A stretch of DNA of 53,481 nt, from NCBI RefSeq assembly GCF_004151235.1, contig NZ_JUIV01000025.1, forward strand, positions 1 to 53,481. The letters run 5' to 3'. Position 1 is the stretch's first letter. Each line of letters starts with the position of its first letter. Under the pieces are notes generated by a model. That model searched no databases and was not told the origin of the DNA. It saw only the letters and a program-made list of their open reading frames with translations. Shown piece by piece: positions 26,507 through 35,564 of this stretch. Both the position numbers and the translations under genes were made by a program. The DNA comes from Flavobacterium anhuiense (lineage in GTDB: Bacteria; Bacteroidota; Bacteroidia; Flavobacteriales; Flavobacteriaceae).

Positions 26507-28324
26507 ATGAAAAAAATAATCACCCTTTTTTGCCTTCAATTTTGCTTGTTCGTGCAAGCCCAAGAATACACTTCGTCTAATATTCATTCTCATAACGATT
26601 ACGAAAGCAAATTGCCATTTTATGGTGCCTATTCTAACGAAACAGGAGTTATAGAAGCCGATGTTTTTTTAGTAAATAATGAGCTGTTTGTAGCTCACAC
26701 TTCTAAAGAAATTGCTTCTCACAATACACTTAAAAGCATGTATTTGGAACCGCTTTCTAACAAATTAAAAACTTTAGGCGGAAAAGCATATCCTAGCAAT
26801 AAGCCATTGATTTTAATGATTGATGTAAAGTCAGATGCCGATTCGACTTTGAAAGCAATTACACAGCAGTTAAAGACTTTTCCAGATATTATTTCGAATA
26901 AAAACATAAAAGTGGTTATTTCTGGAAATAGACCTTTACCGTCATTATGGAAGGAATATCCAGATTTTATTTATTTTGACGGAAGATTGAATGAAAATTA
27001 TACTCCAGATCAATTAGCAAGAGTTGAGATGATCAGCGAAGATTTGCATGAAATTACAGTTTGGAACGGAAAAGGTGTTTTGACGCAGCCAGATTCTGAA
27101 AAAATTCAGGCCATTATCAAAAAAGTCCACGATCAAAACAAAAAAGTGAGATTCTGGGCTACGCAAGACAACGTGAATACGTATATGACTTTGATGAATT
27201 TAAAAGTTGATTTTATCGGAACGGATAAAGTTGCCGAGCTGACTCAATTCATAAATAATATCAAAACAACATTTTATCAGAATACAGAATTTCACCAAGC
27301 CTATGTTCCTAAAAATGTTTTCAAGAATAAGCGTCCAAAAAACGTTATTCTCTTAATTGGCGACGGAATGGGATTAGCGCAAATTTATTCTGGTTATACT
27401 GCTAACAAAGAGCAATTGAGTTTATTTAATATTCCGACTCAAGGATTTTCAATCACAAAATCTTCAGATAGTTATATTACAGATTCTGCTGCAGGCGCAA
27501 CAGCAATGGCTACGGGACATAAAACCAACAATCGTTTTATAAGTGTTGATGAACAGGGGAAATCGCTTCAAACCATTGCAGAACAATTGGCGAAGAAAAA
27601 CTATAAAACAGCTATTATTTCTGCTGGAAATATTACAGATGCAACTCCAGCGGCATTTTATGCGCATCAGCCAGAAAGAAGTTTAAGCGAACCAATTGCC
27701 AACGATTTTCTTTCAAGTCCGTCTGATATTTTAATTGGAGGAGGGCAGAAAGAATTTATTTCTAGAAAAGATGGTAAAGATTTGTCTAAAACCTTAATTG
27801 AAAAAGGATATAATTTCTCGGATAAATTTGCAAGTTTGGATACGATCAAAAACAGCAAATTTGTGGTTTTAGAAGATGCAGCCGTAGTTTCTATGAAAAA
27901 TGGACGAGGAGATTTTCTAACCAAATCTTTAGCGAAAGCGACAAACACTTTTTCAAAAACAAAGAATCCGTTTTTTATTATGGCTGAAGGCGCTCAAATC
28001 GATTACGGCGGACACCAGAATAATGTAGAATATGTTGTGAGAGAAATGCTTGATTTCGATAAAATGGTTGGTCAGGCAATGGAATTTGTAGATAAAAATC
28101 CAGAAACATTATTAATCGTAACTGCAGATCACGAAACGGGCGGATTATCTCTAATTGATGGAAGCATTGAAAAAGGCTACGTTCACGGAAGTTTCAGTAC
28201 CAACGATCATACAGCAATTCCAGTTCCTGTTTTTGCTTATGGACCAGGATCTGAAAAATTCATGGGAGTTTATCAGAATACTGCGATTTATGAAAAGATT
28301 ATAGAATTGATTGGAGGGAAATAA
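26507..28324 (+). CDS. Secreted fusion of PLC/GDPD-like phosphodiesterase and alkaline phosphatase
   Basis: This 605-aa protein has a signal peptide (about 1-18, ending VQAQ) and two catalytic-looking domains. Residues about 20-255 resemble the PI-PLC/glycerophosphodiesterase TIM-barrel fold: IHSHNDYE (26-33), VIEADV with E50/D52, HT at 64-65, and late FIGTD. Residues about 275-600 form an alkaline phosphatase: LLIGDGMG (D286), nucleophile S327 in TDSAAGATA, TADHETGG near the C-terminus and a final metal histidine region (HGSFSTNDHT). The two domains could act in series, cutting a phosphodiester and then freeing phosphate. The activity of the N-terminal domain is inferred from few motifs. It follows the ECF-SusCD genes on the same strand. 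Confidence 0.88.
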   Translation: MKKIITLFCLQFCLFVQAQEYTSSNIHSHNDYESKLPFYGAYSNETGVIEADVFLVNNELFVAHTSKEIASHNTLKSMYLEPLSNKLKTLGGKAYPSNKPLILMIDVKSDADSTLKAITQQLKTFPDIISNKNIKVVISGNRPLPSLWKEYPDFIYFDGRLNENYTPDQLARVEMISEDLHEITVWNGKGVLTQPDSEKIQAIIKKVHDQNKKVRFWATQDNVNTYMTLMNLKVDFIGTDKVAELTQFINNIKTTFYQNTEFHQAYVPKNVFKNKRPKNVILLIGDGMGLAQIYSGYTANKEQLSLFNIPTQGFSITKSSDSYITDSAAGATAMATGHKTNNRFISVDEQGKSLQTIAEQLAKKNYKTAIISAGNITDATPAAFYAHQPERSLSEPIANDFLSSPSDILIGGGQKEFISRKDGKDLSKTLIEKGYNFSDKFASLDTIKNSKFVVLEDAAVVSMKNGRGDFLTKSLAKATNTFSKTKNPFFIMAEGAQIDYGGHQNNVEYVVREMLDFDKMVGQAMEFVDKNPETLLIVTADHETGGLSLIDGSIEKGYVHGSFSTNDHTAIPVPVFAYGPGSEKFMGVYQNTAIYEKIIELIGGK

Positions 28325-28345
28325 TTTCTTTTCAAATGATAAACA

Positions 28346-28376
28346 AAATGCCTCTACTAAATAGAGGCATTTTTTT
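28346..28376. terminator. Bidirectional terminator between phosphatase and methyltransferase genes
   Basis: A perfect 11-bp stem AAATGCCTCTA/TAGAGGCATTT (28346-28356 with 28362-28372) has a T run on the plus side. It sits between two convergent genes and can serve both. Confidence 0.88.
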
Positions 28377-29979
28377 ATTTTCCTTTCAATAAATTGATGC
28401 TAACTTTTGCTGTATCAGCATCTGGAAATCGCTTGAAAATTGATTTATCCGGAAATAATCCAGCTTCGGCCGCAATCGCATTAAAAACATCAATTTCAAC
28501 AATATACTGGTCAGAAAAACCGTGAGTAGCATCATAAGCCGTTGCGGGTGTTCGACCTAAATTGCTTGCTGTAAGTTTCGGATTTATGGTATGAAGTTCA
28601 ATCAGAAGCAAACCAAATTTGTGTACATACGGTGACCATTTTTGAAGGTGTTCCAAAAGATTATCCTCAGCAATATTGTTACTGATTCTTTTTCCTCTAT
28701 AAGCAAACGCACCTGTTGAGGTACTAACTCTGTTTGGATTAATATGTTTGGGTTCTTGCCAAATTCTGTTGTGATCTAGAAAAGTCCTCACATTAAGAAG
28801 ATCTTTCAAGTCAATATTATAATTTTCTTTCAAATCATTGGCTAGCAAATCAGGACGTCCGATATCGCCCCAAATTACTTTTGCCCAAATATCTGCATTT
28901 ATTAGATTGGCTCTGGTTACTTTCAAAGCGGTTTGGTTATAATCAACTCCAACAATAAATAGCGGATATTCGTCGAGCATTTTTCCACGCAAAGTTTGTC
29001 TGTCAATTACTTCAAAAATATGCTGCAAGAAAGCGCCGTTTCCGCACCCCATATCGAGAATTCCTTTTGGTTGTTCTTCAATCGGAAGATTAAAAAGCTT
29101 GATCAGAATTTCATCAACCACTTTAAAATAAGTGTCGTGAGCGCCGCCGCTTCCCCAAACGTTCATTTCACGATCTACATGAAGTTCGTTTTCGCCTTCG
29201 GTAGTTCTCAAAATATCTGGATCGCCAAAAATTAATTCTTCAATTTTAGCGAAAGTTGGCAAATAAGAAACCGTAACGCCGTAAGCGCTGGCTCTTTTAG
29301 CAAAAAATAAACCTGCTTCAGTAAACTGATAATTGCCATTTTTTTCCAGAAACCACCCTAGATGAACAAAAAAGTCTAATATCTTTTTAAAATTTTCTGG
29401 TGATTTATGAAATTCTTCAGGTCTGAAAGAAGTTTCCATAAAATATTTATGAAACATTCCGTTCATTGCCAAACGTACAATGGTCGGGCCAATCAGATAA
29501 CCTTCAATATGTTTTAAAATCTGTTCCTGAATACTGTTTTTCAACTGATCTTCTGAAGGCTCAATTCCGTATCTTTTTTTATATTTTTCAAAAATTGTAT
29601 TGAGTTTTTCAAAAGGAACATCTTCAAACAAACGCGGGTGAAATTGTATAGAAAGCTGAAGCAGACTCACTACATCTTCATAGAGATAAAACAATGAAAA
29701 AGCTGTTTTCGTTTTTTCGTTTACAGAAATCGTGATTTCCTGCTTTTTATTATCAACGTCATAATCCAGAAATCCCTGAGAAGCCAAAACTCTCAAACCC
29801 ACATTCAGATAGCCTTCATTGGCTTTAAAAGCAACAGTAAGCTCAGATAAGGTGAGCTTTTCTTTGCTTAATATAAATTCTAAAACAGATTTATTTTTGA
29901 GCGCTATCGCTACAGGAGCCGTAACTAATCCATCAAGATGTCTGAAAATTGAACCTAAAAGCTGTGATTTATCGTTCAT
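28375..29979 (-). CDS. Class I SAM-dependent methyltransferase with N-terminal winged-helix-like domain
   Basis: This 534-aa protein has an N-terminal helical/winged-helix-like part (about 1-90, like the dimerisation domain of O-methyltransferases: LTLSELTVAFKANEGYLNVGLRVLASQGFL) and a second similar segment (about 150-230, ending NGNYQFTEAGLFFAKRA). The SAM-binding domain follows, with motif I ILDMGCGNGA at 307-316 and GVDYN at about residue 344. It has the general look of methyltransferases seen in natural-product or PKS-like pathways, but no such genes are nearby, and the substrate is unknown. It is encoded alone on the minus strand downstream of the tail-fibre-like cluster, with a 97-bp gap to it. 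Confidence 0.8.
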   Translation of the reverse strand: MNDKSQLLGSIFRHLDGLVTAPVAIALKNKSVLEFILSKEKLTLSELTVAFKANEGYLNVGLRVLASQGFLDYDVDNKKQEITISVNEKTKTAFSLFYLYEDVVSLLQLSIQFHPRLFEDVPFEKLNTIFEKYKKRYGIEPSEDQLKNSIQEQILKHIEGYLIGPTIVRLAMNGMFHKYFMETSFRPEEFHKSPENFKKILDFFVHLGWFLEKNGNYQFTEAGLFFAKRASAYGVTVSYLPTFAKIEELIFGDPDILRTTEGENELHVDREMNVWGSGGAHDTYFKVVDEILIKLFNLPIEEQPKGILDMGCGNGAFLQHIFEVIDRQTLRGKMLDEYPLFIVGVDYNQTALKVTRANLINADIWAKVIWGDIGRPDLLANDLKENYNIDLKDLLNVRTFLDHNRIWQEPKHINPNRVSTSTGAFAYRGKRISNNIAEDNLLEHLQKWSPYVHKFGLLLIELHTINPKLTASNLGRTPATAYDATHGFSDQYIVEIDVFNAIAAEAGLFPDKSIFKRFPDADTAKVSINLLKGK

Positions 29980-30076
29980 AATGCAAAGAGTGAAGGTTTA
30001 GTTTAAAAATAGTGAATTTTTTTGATTGGTAGTTGTATGTTGCGTTTGGCTTTAGAAAAAAGTATTTTATTAGAGA

Positions 30077-31711
30077 TTAAATTCCACCATCAGTAATTAC
30101 CCAATTGTTAGGAGAGCTAGTTAACAAAGCTCTTCCCGCGCTTGATGCTGATGTGTATTTTGCTGTTCCAAATGTTATTGTAATAGGAGTTTTTACTGGT
30201 CTTGAACTCCATCCATTATAAATAGCATCTAAATTTGAAGCTGAGAATGTTGTTGAAGTTTTTCCTGACATGAAATTAGAGAAATTAGATACGTTAGATA
30301 CATTCCAATTTCCTATATCTTGATTAAAATTTGTAGCACCAGTAAACATACTTGACATATTAGTAACTGCAGCCACATTCCAATTTCCAATTGGTTGATT
30401 GAAATCTTTATTATTAGAAAACATACCAGTCATATTTGTAACTGCTGCGGTATTCCAATTACTAATATCTTGATTAAATTTGGCATAACTAAACATTTGT
30501 AACATAGTTGTAACTGCTGACACGTTCCAACTACTGATATTTTGATTAAACGGAGTACCAACAAATAAATTAGACATATCGACGGGACTATTTGTTTTTA
30601 TTTGCCAATTTTGAATATCTGGACTTCCACCATTAGTAAATGCTGAATAATTAAACATACCGCCAAAATTAGTTACATTAGATACATTCCAATTTCCAAT
30701 ATTTTGATCAAAATTCATAGCGCCACCAAACATATTAGACATATTTGTAACAGATGAAACATTCCATGTACCTATATCTTGATTAAAATTGCGAGCTGTG
30801 TAAAACATAGTGGACATATTTGTAACTGCTGAAACATTCCAATTTCCAATTGGCTGATTAAATCCACTTGCACCATGAAACATGTTTCTCATATCAACAG
30901 AACCATTTGTTTTTATTTGCCAATTTTGAATATCTGGACTCCCACCATTATTAAATGTTGTAGCATTAACAAACATAAGTCCAAAAAATGCACAAGCAGA
31001 TACATTCCATGCACCAATATTTTGATTGAAGTTTGTAGCATTACTAAACATACTAGCCATATTTATAACTCTTGAAGTGTTCCAATTTCCTAAAGGTTGA
31101 TTAAATAAAAGACAACCACTAAACATTAGACTCATATCAGTAACAGAAACAGTATTCCACGAATCTATTAATGAATTAAAGTTGCTACAGCCATTAAACA
31201 TTTGCGACATATTTATAACCAATGAGGTATCCCATTCATTAATTCTGTTTATAGTTGTTAATGTGGTGCAACTAACAAAACATCCTGCTAAATTTGTTGT
31301 TCCAGTTAAGTTTAAAACGTCTTTAACCAATGCTAAATTTAGGTTAGCACAACCATTAAATTGATTCGTAATATTTCCTAGTTTTAAAATGCCCCACGAT
31401 TGAACAGATAATATTTTCAACCTATCTCCAGTATTATTAAACTGCCATCCTGTACAAGTTCCGTTTATTTTTATTGTATAATCTCCCGCTGTCGCATAAG
31501 TATGAGTAGCTTGGGTTTGATTCCAAGCAGTAATTTTATTAGAGCTTCCGTCTCCCCAATCAACCGTGAAGTTGTATGTTCCTGATGCAACTAATGGAAG
31601 TTTTATTTGCGTGGCAGTACTCGATCCGGCAGATGTGTTTGAAGTCCGCCAAGTGGAAACAAAAGAGTTTTTGCTTCTCCCGAAAATAGTATTTTGTAAT
31701 AAAGCTCCCAT
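30077..31711 (-). CDS. BspA/DUF285 repeat protein with PKD-like N-terminus, tail-fibre cluster
   Basis: This 544-aa protein starts with a PKD-like segment (about 40-90, FTVDWGDGSSNKITAWNQTQATHTYATAGDYTIKI). From about residue 110 to 510 it consists of some 12 tandem units of about 26-35 residues with the pattern W-N-x-S-x-V-T-N-M-x-x-M-F-x-x-A-x-x-F-N-Q-x-I. That is the BspA/DUF285 surface-repeat signature, usually linked to binding of host or partner surfaces. There is no signal peptide. Its start lies 2 nt after the stop of the 153-aa tail-fibre-like gene, so they are translationally coupled. It is the last gene of the cluster and could be a receptor-binding tip. Confidence 0.85.
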   Translation of the reverse strand: MGALLQNTIFGRSKNSFVSTWRTSNTSAGSSTATQIKLPLVASGTYNFTVDWGDGSSNKITAWNQTQATHTYATAGDYTIKINGTCTGWQFNNTGDRLKILSVQSWGILKLGNITNQFNGCANLNLALVKDVLNLTGTTNLAGCFVSCTTLTTINRINEWDTSLVINMSQMFNGCSNFNSLIDSWNTVSVTDMSLMFSGCLLFNQPLGNWNTSRVINMASMFSNATNFNQNIGAWNVSACAFFGLMFVNATTFNNGGSPDIQNWQIKTNGSVDMRNMFHGASGFNQPIGNWNVSAVTNMSTMFYTARNFNQDIGTWNVSSVTNMSNMFGGAMNFDQNIGNWNVSNVTNFGGMFNYSAFTNGGSPDIQNWQIKTNSPVDMSNLFVGTPFNQNISSWNVSAVTTMLQMFSYAKFNQDISNWNTAAVTNMTGMFSNNKDFNQPIGNWNVAAVTNMSSMFTGATNFNQDIGNWNVSNVSNFSNFMSGKTSTTFSASNLDAIYNGWSSRPVKTPITITFGTAKYTSASSAGRALLTSSPNNWVITDGGI

Positions 31712-31713
31712 AG

Positions 31714-32175
31714 TTATACACCTAATAGTAAAATGCTATTTGTAGTTCCTCTTTTCGTAAAAGTAAAAATCTGTTTTTCGACTGTTACAGATGGAATTCC
31801 AAAAAGCCATGTATGTGGTGCTGTAATAACCCAAGTTACACTTACTCCAGGTAATGTGATTCCGTTAAAAATGAAACTTTGAGGCAATGAAGCCGGCACT
31901 GTAATGGTGCAGTTAGCCGTAAAAAGTACAGTTTTGCCATGCCAGTTAGATGGAATGGTCTGATTGGAATTTACTTCTAATTGATTAGAAATATCCTGTT
32001 TATTTGATAAATCGATATCTCCGCTTCCAAGGATTGATTCTCCATTGACTGTTTTAAAAGTTTTTTCAGGAATATCATTAAAAGTTAATTCACCATTTTC
32101 ATTGGTAATTAAAATTTTATTTTGCTGATTTGTTTCTAAATCAGCCACTTTGATTCTGTTGTGATTTGTGCTCAT
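31714..32175 (-). CDS. Small tail-fibre-like protein with shared N-terminal tag
   Basis: This 153-aa protein begins MSTNHNRIKVADLET and continues with KILITNENGEL, the same tag as the 574-aa and 432-aa proteins of this cluster. The next part, TFKTVNGESILGSGDIDL (about 39-56), is a motif very common in phage tail fibres. The C-terminal half is beta-rich (KTVLFTANCTITVPASLPQ) and resembles a small fibre domain. There is no signal peptide. It lies 14 nt after the 574-aa gene and 2 nt before the DUF285 repeat gene. I infer a fibre adaptor or short fibre. Confidence 0.75.
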   Translation of the reverse strand: MSTNHNRIKVADLETNQQNKILITNENGELTFNDIPEKTFKTVNGESILGSGDIDLSNKQDISNQLEVNSNQTIPSNWHGKTVLFTANCTITVPASLPQSFIFNGITLPGVSVTWVITAPHTWLFGIPSVTVEKQIFTFTKRGTTNSILLLGV

Positions 32176-32189
32176 TTTGTGGTATTTTT

Positions 32190-33914
32190 TTAATAAACTA
32201 TTTTGCGGTCTCCAGTAGATGTCTTGTATTCACACCCAATTGGTAGCCCCCCTGCAATTGCGGAAACATTGTCTGGATAAGTAGGCATTTGTGTCCAAAT
32301 CATGTAACCATTTTCATCTATGTATGCTCTAACCGTTTCAATTTGCATATCAGTTCCTGAAGTTGTTTTTTGACCAGTTAAAAATTGAAGTCTGCTTTGA
32401 CCTATACCTTTTCCTGTTCCTGCCTTAAGTTTTAATGTACCGCCATTTAAATCCGGTGATCCTATAGCGTAATTGCTTTGTAAAGCCATGCTTTGATTGT
32501 TTGACATACCGAAACAGTACACATTTCCATTTGGGATGGATTTCATAACTCCGAAATTAAAAGGCATAGCATTGCCAGAGTCTATAAAAGTAACTCCATG
32601 ATTTACACTGTATAAATAATTTGGTGATCCACCCCAAAATGATGATATATAGATAGTGCCATTTGGTAAAACAACTACATTATTAATATTTCCATAGGTA
32701 TATATTAGTTGCCATGTAGAACCATTATCTTTCGATTGATACAATCCAGACCCTTTCAATCCAGCATAAATCCAGCCATTAATCTTAGAACAAGCAAGGG
32801 AGTTCCATCTTCCTTGAATAGAATTTACAGGTAAAAAATCGCCCATATTGCCTGTTCTTTTATAGATATATTCATTTGTAGCTCCACCTTGTTCTGAGTA
32901 AGACATTACCGCATAGACATCTCCGTTAGGGGTATTGTCAATATATACATAATTGCGTGGAGTTATTCCAGTTTCAGTAATAAATGGGCCAGTAGAATTT
33001 GTCTGCTTTTGTAAACTATTTCCAACTATTACAAACAAATTATTGAAATCATCTATAAACATTCCTTTGGCACTTCCGGTAAGGCTAATTGATTGATTAA
33101 AATATCCAGTTGAGGGATCTTGTTTATAAATTGAATTTCCAGAAGTTGCTAAAATATCTTTATTTGCAGTTTGAACAACTCCAAAATAAGGACGTCCGAT
33201 ATCATTTAAAGATACAAAACCAGCTGGTGCATAATTGATTGTCCTGCCTGCTGTTATGGTTAGATCACGTCCTTCATTTGAGTTGTTGGATTCTTCAACT
33301 CCTATTTCTCTGTTGATTTGATATCCTAAGGTTATATCTTTTGTGGGGTTATTGATTATTCCGATTCCAAAAGAAATACCATTATCAATTAACCTGCTGG
33401 AACCTAGTGTTGTTGCATTTAATGACTTAGGGATGTAGTTTGTGGTTCCCGTAAAAACGGACTGTTTGGTTGCCAAAGAAGAGTTTATAGTTGATAAATC
33501 AGTATTATCTAATAAAGTTCCGTTTCTATTTTGTAGAGTATAAGTTCTTGAAGCAGTATTAGAATTTGAAAAAAAAGAGGTAAAAGTATTTGCGGCATTT
33601 CTTATGCCTAATGTACCATTAAGAAATGTTTTAATTCCCAAAACATTTTGATCGTTAGAAATTCCTAAGTAGATGGTGTCAAAATAAGTTTTGAGAGTGT
33701 CTTTAATGTTGTCTATTAAGCCCTTCAAAATTTTTCCCTGTCTAGCATCCAAAGCTTTTCCCTCTTCAGTATAATCTAATCCATTATAACTATCAGTTTT
33801 AATGCTATTAATATCACGAAACTCTAGCTCGCCACTGGAGTTTGTGCTTAAAATTTTGTCTCGCTCACTTGTTTCTAAATCGGCGACTTTTATTCTATTG
33901 TGGTTTGTGCTCAT
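32190..33914 (-). CDS. Tail-fibre-like protein with beta-propeller-like middle
   Basis: This 574-aa protein has three parts. The N-terminal tag (1-38, MSTNHNRIKVADLETSERDK) leads into the phage tail-fibre motif KALDARQGKILKGLID (about 52-67). The middle (about 225-480) has repeated strands and an Asp-box-like SKDNGSTW, suggesting a sialidase/BNR-type propeller that could bind glycans. The end has tail-fibre-type GTGKGIGQSRLQFLTGQ and YIDENGYM and finishes GCEYKTSTGDRKIVY. It has no signal peptide. A terminator precedes it, so it may start a separate transcript. Confidence 0.78.
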   Translation of the reverse strand: MSTNHNRIKVADLETSERDKILSTNSSGELEFRDINSIKTDSYNGLDYTEEGKALDARQGKILKGLIDNIKDTLKTYFDTIYLGISNDQNVLGIKTFLNGTLGIRNAANTFTSFFSNSNTASRTYTLQNRNGTLLDNTDLSTINSSLATKQSVFTGTTNYIPKSLNATTLGSSRLIDNGISFGIGIINNPTKDITLGYQINREIGVEESNNSNEGRDLTITAGRTINYAPAGFVSLNDIGRPYFGVVQTANKDILATSGNSIYKQDPSTGYFNQSISLTGSAKGMFIDDFNNLFVIVGNSLQKQTNSTGPFITETGITPRNYVYIDNTPNGDVYAVMSYSEQGGATNEYIYKRTGNMGDFLPVNSIQGRWNSLACSKINGWIYAGLKGSGLYQSKDNGSTWQLIYTYGNINNVVVLPNGTIYISSFWGGSPNYLYSVNHGVTFIDSGNAMPFNFGVMKSIPNGNVYCFGMSNNQSMALQSNYAIGSPDLNGGTLKLKAGTGKGIGQSRLQFLTGQKTTSGTDMQIETVRAYIDENGYMIWTQMPTYPDNVSAIAGGLPIGCEYKTSTGDRKIVY

Positions 33915-33956
33915 TTTTATGGTATTTTTTAAGTAGTTTTTTGAAAAAAAATAATC

Positions 33957-33980
33957 TTTTGGGGTATAGAAACCCCAAAA
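33957..33980 (-). terminator. Terminator after the 211-aa DUF5977 gene
   Basis: A 9-bp stem TTTTGGGGT/ACCCCAAAA (33957-33965 with 33972-33980) is followed on the minus strand by a T-rich tract (complement of 33945-33952). Confidence 0.75.
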
Positions 33981-33999
33981 ATATTATGAATTACATTTT

Positions 34000-34635
34000 T
34001 TATGAAGATGTACCTGTGACTGTGATCGTATTACTGTAAGGAGAAATGTATCCATTAGAATTAATTCTAATTTGATATGAATATGTCACACCATTTGATA
34101 ATTTATCATGATAAAAGGTGTCTGTTGATGTTTGTAAAAGCATAGGAGTACCATTATTTATACTACGATATAATTCATAAGTTATAACTCCTGAATCAAT
34201 ATAATTTGGCCATTCAAGTATCATATTCTCGCCTCCATAATAGGCATGCTGTAATGTCGGTACGGTCGGATTTGTAATAGGAGCAATTGTACATACTCCC
34301 GCATTATTAGCATATATTTGAGCGTTACCCTCTAGCCAAGCAATTGCTTGATTATTTGCGTCTAATATACTTTCATTTGAAACAAATTGATTTGGATAGG
34401 CTGTAAGTGTGACATCGCTTCCCATATATCCGGCACCACAATTATTTCTAGTTACAGTTTTGGTTTGTATGGTATTATAAAAACGAGCACTTGGCGGACA
34501 TTCGACTTCATCTTTAAAAGGAGCAATATAATCTGGATCCGTAACTATATTGGGTTTAGTTTCTCCAGTTGAAGTGCCATCATCTGTGTAATATCTTTCT
34601 AGTGTTTCAAAAGACTTGTATCCTGTATTTCCCAT
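34000..34635 (-). CDS. DUF5977 plus fibronectin-III-like protein
   Basis: This 211-aa protein has a DUF5977-like unit at about 52-117 (TKTVTRNNCGAGYMGSDVTL then ILDANNQAIAWLEGNAQIYANNAGVCT) and a fibronectin-type-III-like domain at about 123-208 (PTVPTLQHAYYGGENMILEW...YELYRSINNG...TYSYQIRI). There is no signal peptide. It lies 4 nt after the 286-aa gene, which carries a similar DUF5977 unit, so the pair probably arose by duplication. DUF5977 has no known function; the context suggests a fibre or decoration protein. Confidence 0.72.
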   Translation of the reverse strand: MGNTGYKSFETLERYYTDDGTSTGETKPNIVTDPDYIAPFKDEVECPPSARFYNTIQTKTVTRNNCGAGYMGSDVTLTAYPNQFVSNESILDANNQAIAWLEGNAQIYANNAGVCTIAPITNPTVPTLQHAYYGGENMILEWPNYIDSGVITYELYRSINNGTPMLLQTSTDTFYHDKLSNGVTYSYQIRINSNGYISPYSNTITVTGTSS

Positions 34636-34639
34636 ATTT

Positions 34640-35500
34640 TTAATAATTTATCACAACATTTGCAGTTGAGAGGTTGTTAGAATAATTAATGTACCCAATG
34701 TTGGTTACTTGGTCTATAGTTAAACGCTTTCCTTGTATTGAGACATTTTTTGAAAAATTCAGCTGTTGAACTAGCTGTCCGTTGTTATTTACAATGTCTT
34801 TGCCTACTTTCTCCATAGTTCCACCAAGGTAGGTTGTGATTTCTACATCGATATTTCCAGTATTTTTTGAATCCCACCAAACACCGGCCATTCTTACTTG
34901 GATATCATTTAAAGTAGGGTAATCTTCTTTTATTTTTCTGAAGTTTACAAGACAGGTTTCGATACCAGTTACATCTTGTACATCCCCGCCCCACATTATA
35001 TAAGAATCTTGAGCCAAAGCACTTGCAGGAACTTCACTGCCAAGTCCAAATCCGACCCATTTATTATCTAAAGTATTGATACCAGTATTTATAAGACCTG
35101 TAAAAGTATCTAGGTCGGCACCTGCGCCAAATGCCCATTTATATTTAATGATCATGTAATCAAAAGGAAGCAAAGTCGTAGCAGGTTCAAGTACGCAAGA
35201 AGGGCTTTCTCCTCGCCATGCAGTAGCTCTAATAGTGCAAGTTCCAATATTATTTGCATAAGCTTGCGCATTTACATCTAACCAAGATTCTGCTTGTTGG
35301 TTTGCATCTTCAGCACTTTCAGTAGAAACAAATTTATTGGCAGGGGCAATTAAAGTAACTAGACTTCCAGATGTTCCGTAAGGGCAATCATTCTTTTTTA
35401 CAGCTAAAGTCTTTTCAGAATTATAGTAAACGAATGTTCCTTCTTCGGGAACATATTGGTCTATATAAGCAAAAGGTTTGTATGTTAAGTTTTCTTCCAT
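34640..35500 (-). CDS. DUF5977-containing protein
   Basis: This 286-aa protein has a DUF5977-like unit at about 30-90 (TLAVKKNDCPYGTSGSLVTL then AEDANQQAESWLDVNAQAYANNIGTCT). The C-terminal two-thirds (about 105-286) are beta-rich and unfamiliar, with MIKYKWAFGAGADLDTFTGL and DNKWVGFGLG suggesting a ligand-binding jelly-roll-like fold. No signal peptide is visible. It is followed after 4 nt by the second DUF5977 gene and lies 64 nt downstream of the chaperone-like gene. Confidence 0.7.
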   Translation of the reverse strand: MEENLTYKPFAYIDQYVPEEGTFVYYNSEKTLAVKKNDCPYGTSGSLVTLIAPANKFVSTESAEDANQQAESWLDVNAQAYANNIGTCTIRATAWRGESPSCVLEPATTLLPFDYMIIKYKWAFGAGADLDTFTGLINTGINTLDNKWVGFGLGSEVPASALAQDSYIMWGGDVQDVTGIETCLVNFRKIKEDYPTLNDIQVRMAGVWWDSKNTGNIDVEITTYLGGTMEKVGKDIVNNNGQLVQQLNFSKNVSIQGKRLTIDQVTNIGYINYSNNLSTANVVINY

Positions 35501-35564
35501 ATTTTTTAATAAATAATAATTATTTGATTTTTAGCTCATTGAAGAGTCATAATTGAAATATTCA

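Noticed and set aside
30250..31250. Periodic repeats that look like a tandem DNA or CRISPR-like array
   Set aside because: The period follows the DUF285 protein repeats in an open frame; units vary in length and have no constant spacer/repeat arrangement.
31709..31716. Frameshift splitting one fibre gene into the 153-aa and 544-aa genes
   Set aside because: The 153-aa protein ends naturally after a complete beta-rich domain, and the next gene starts with its own ATG and N-terminal sequence; tight coupling is the simpler reading.
30077..33914. Diversity-generating retroelement acting on the fibre genes
   Set aside because: No reverse transcriptase or template/variable repeat pair is visible in the window.
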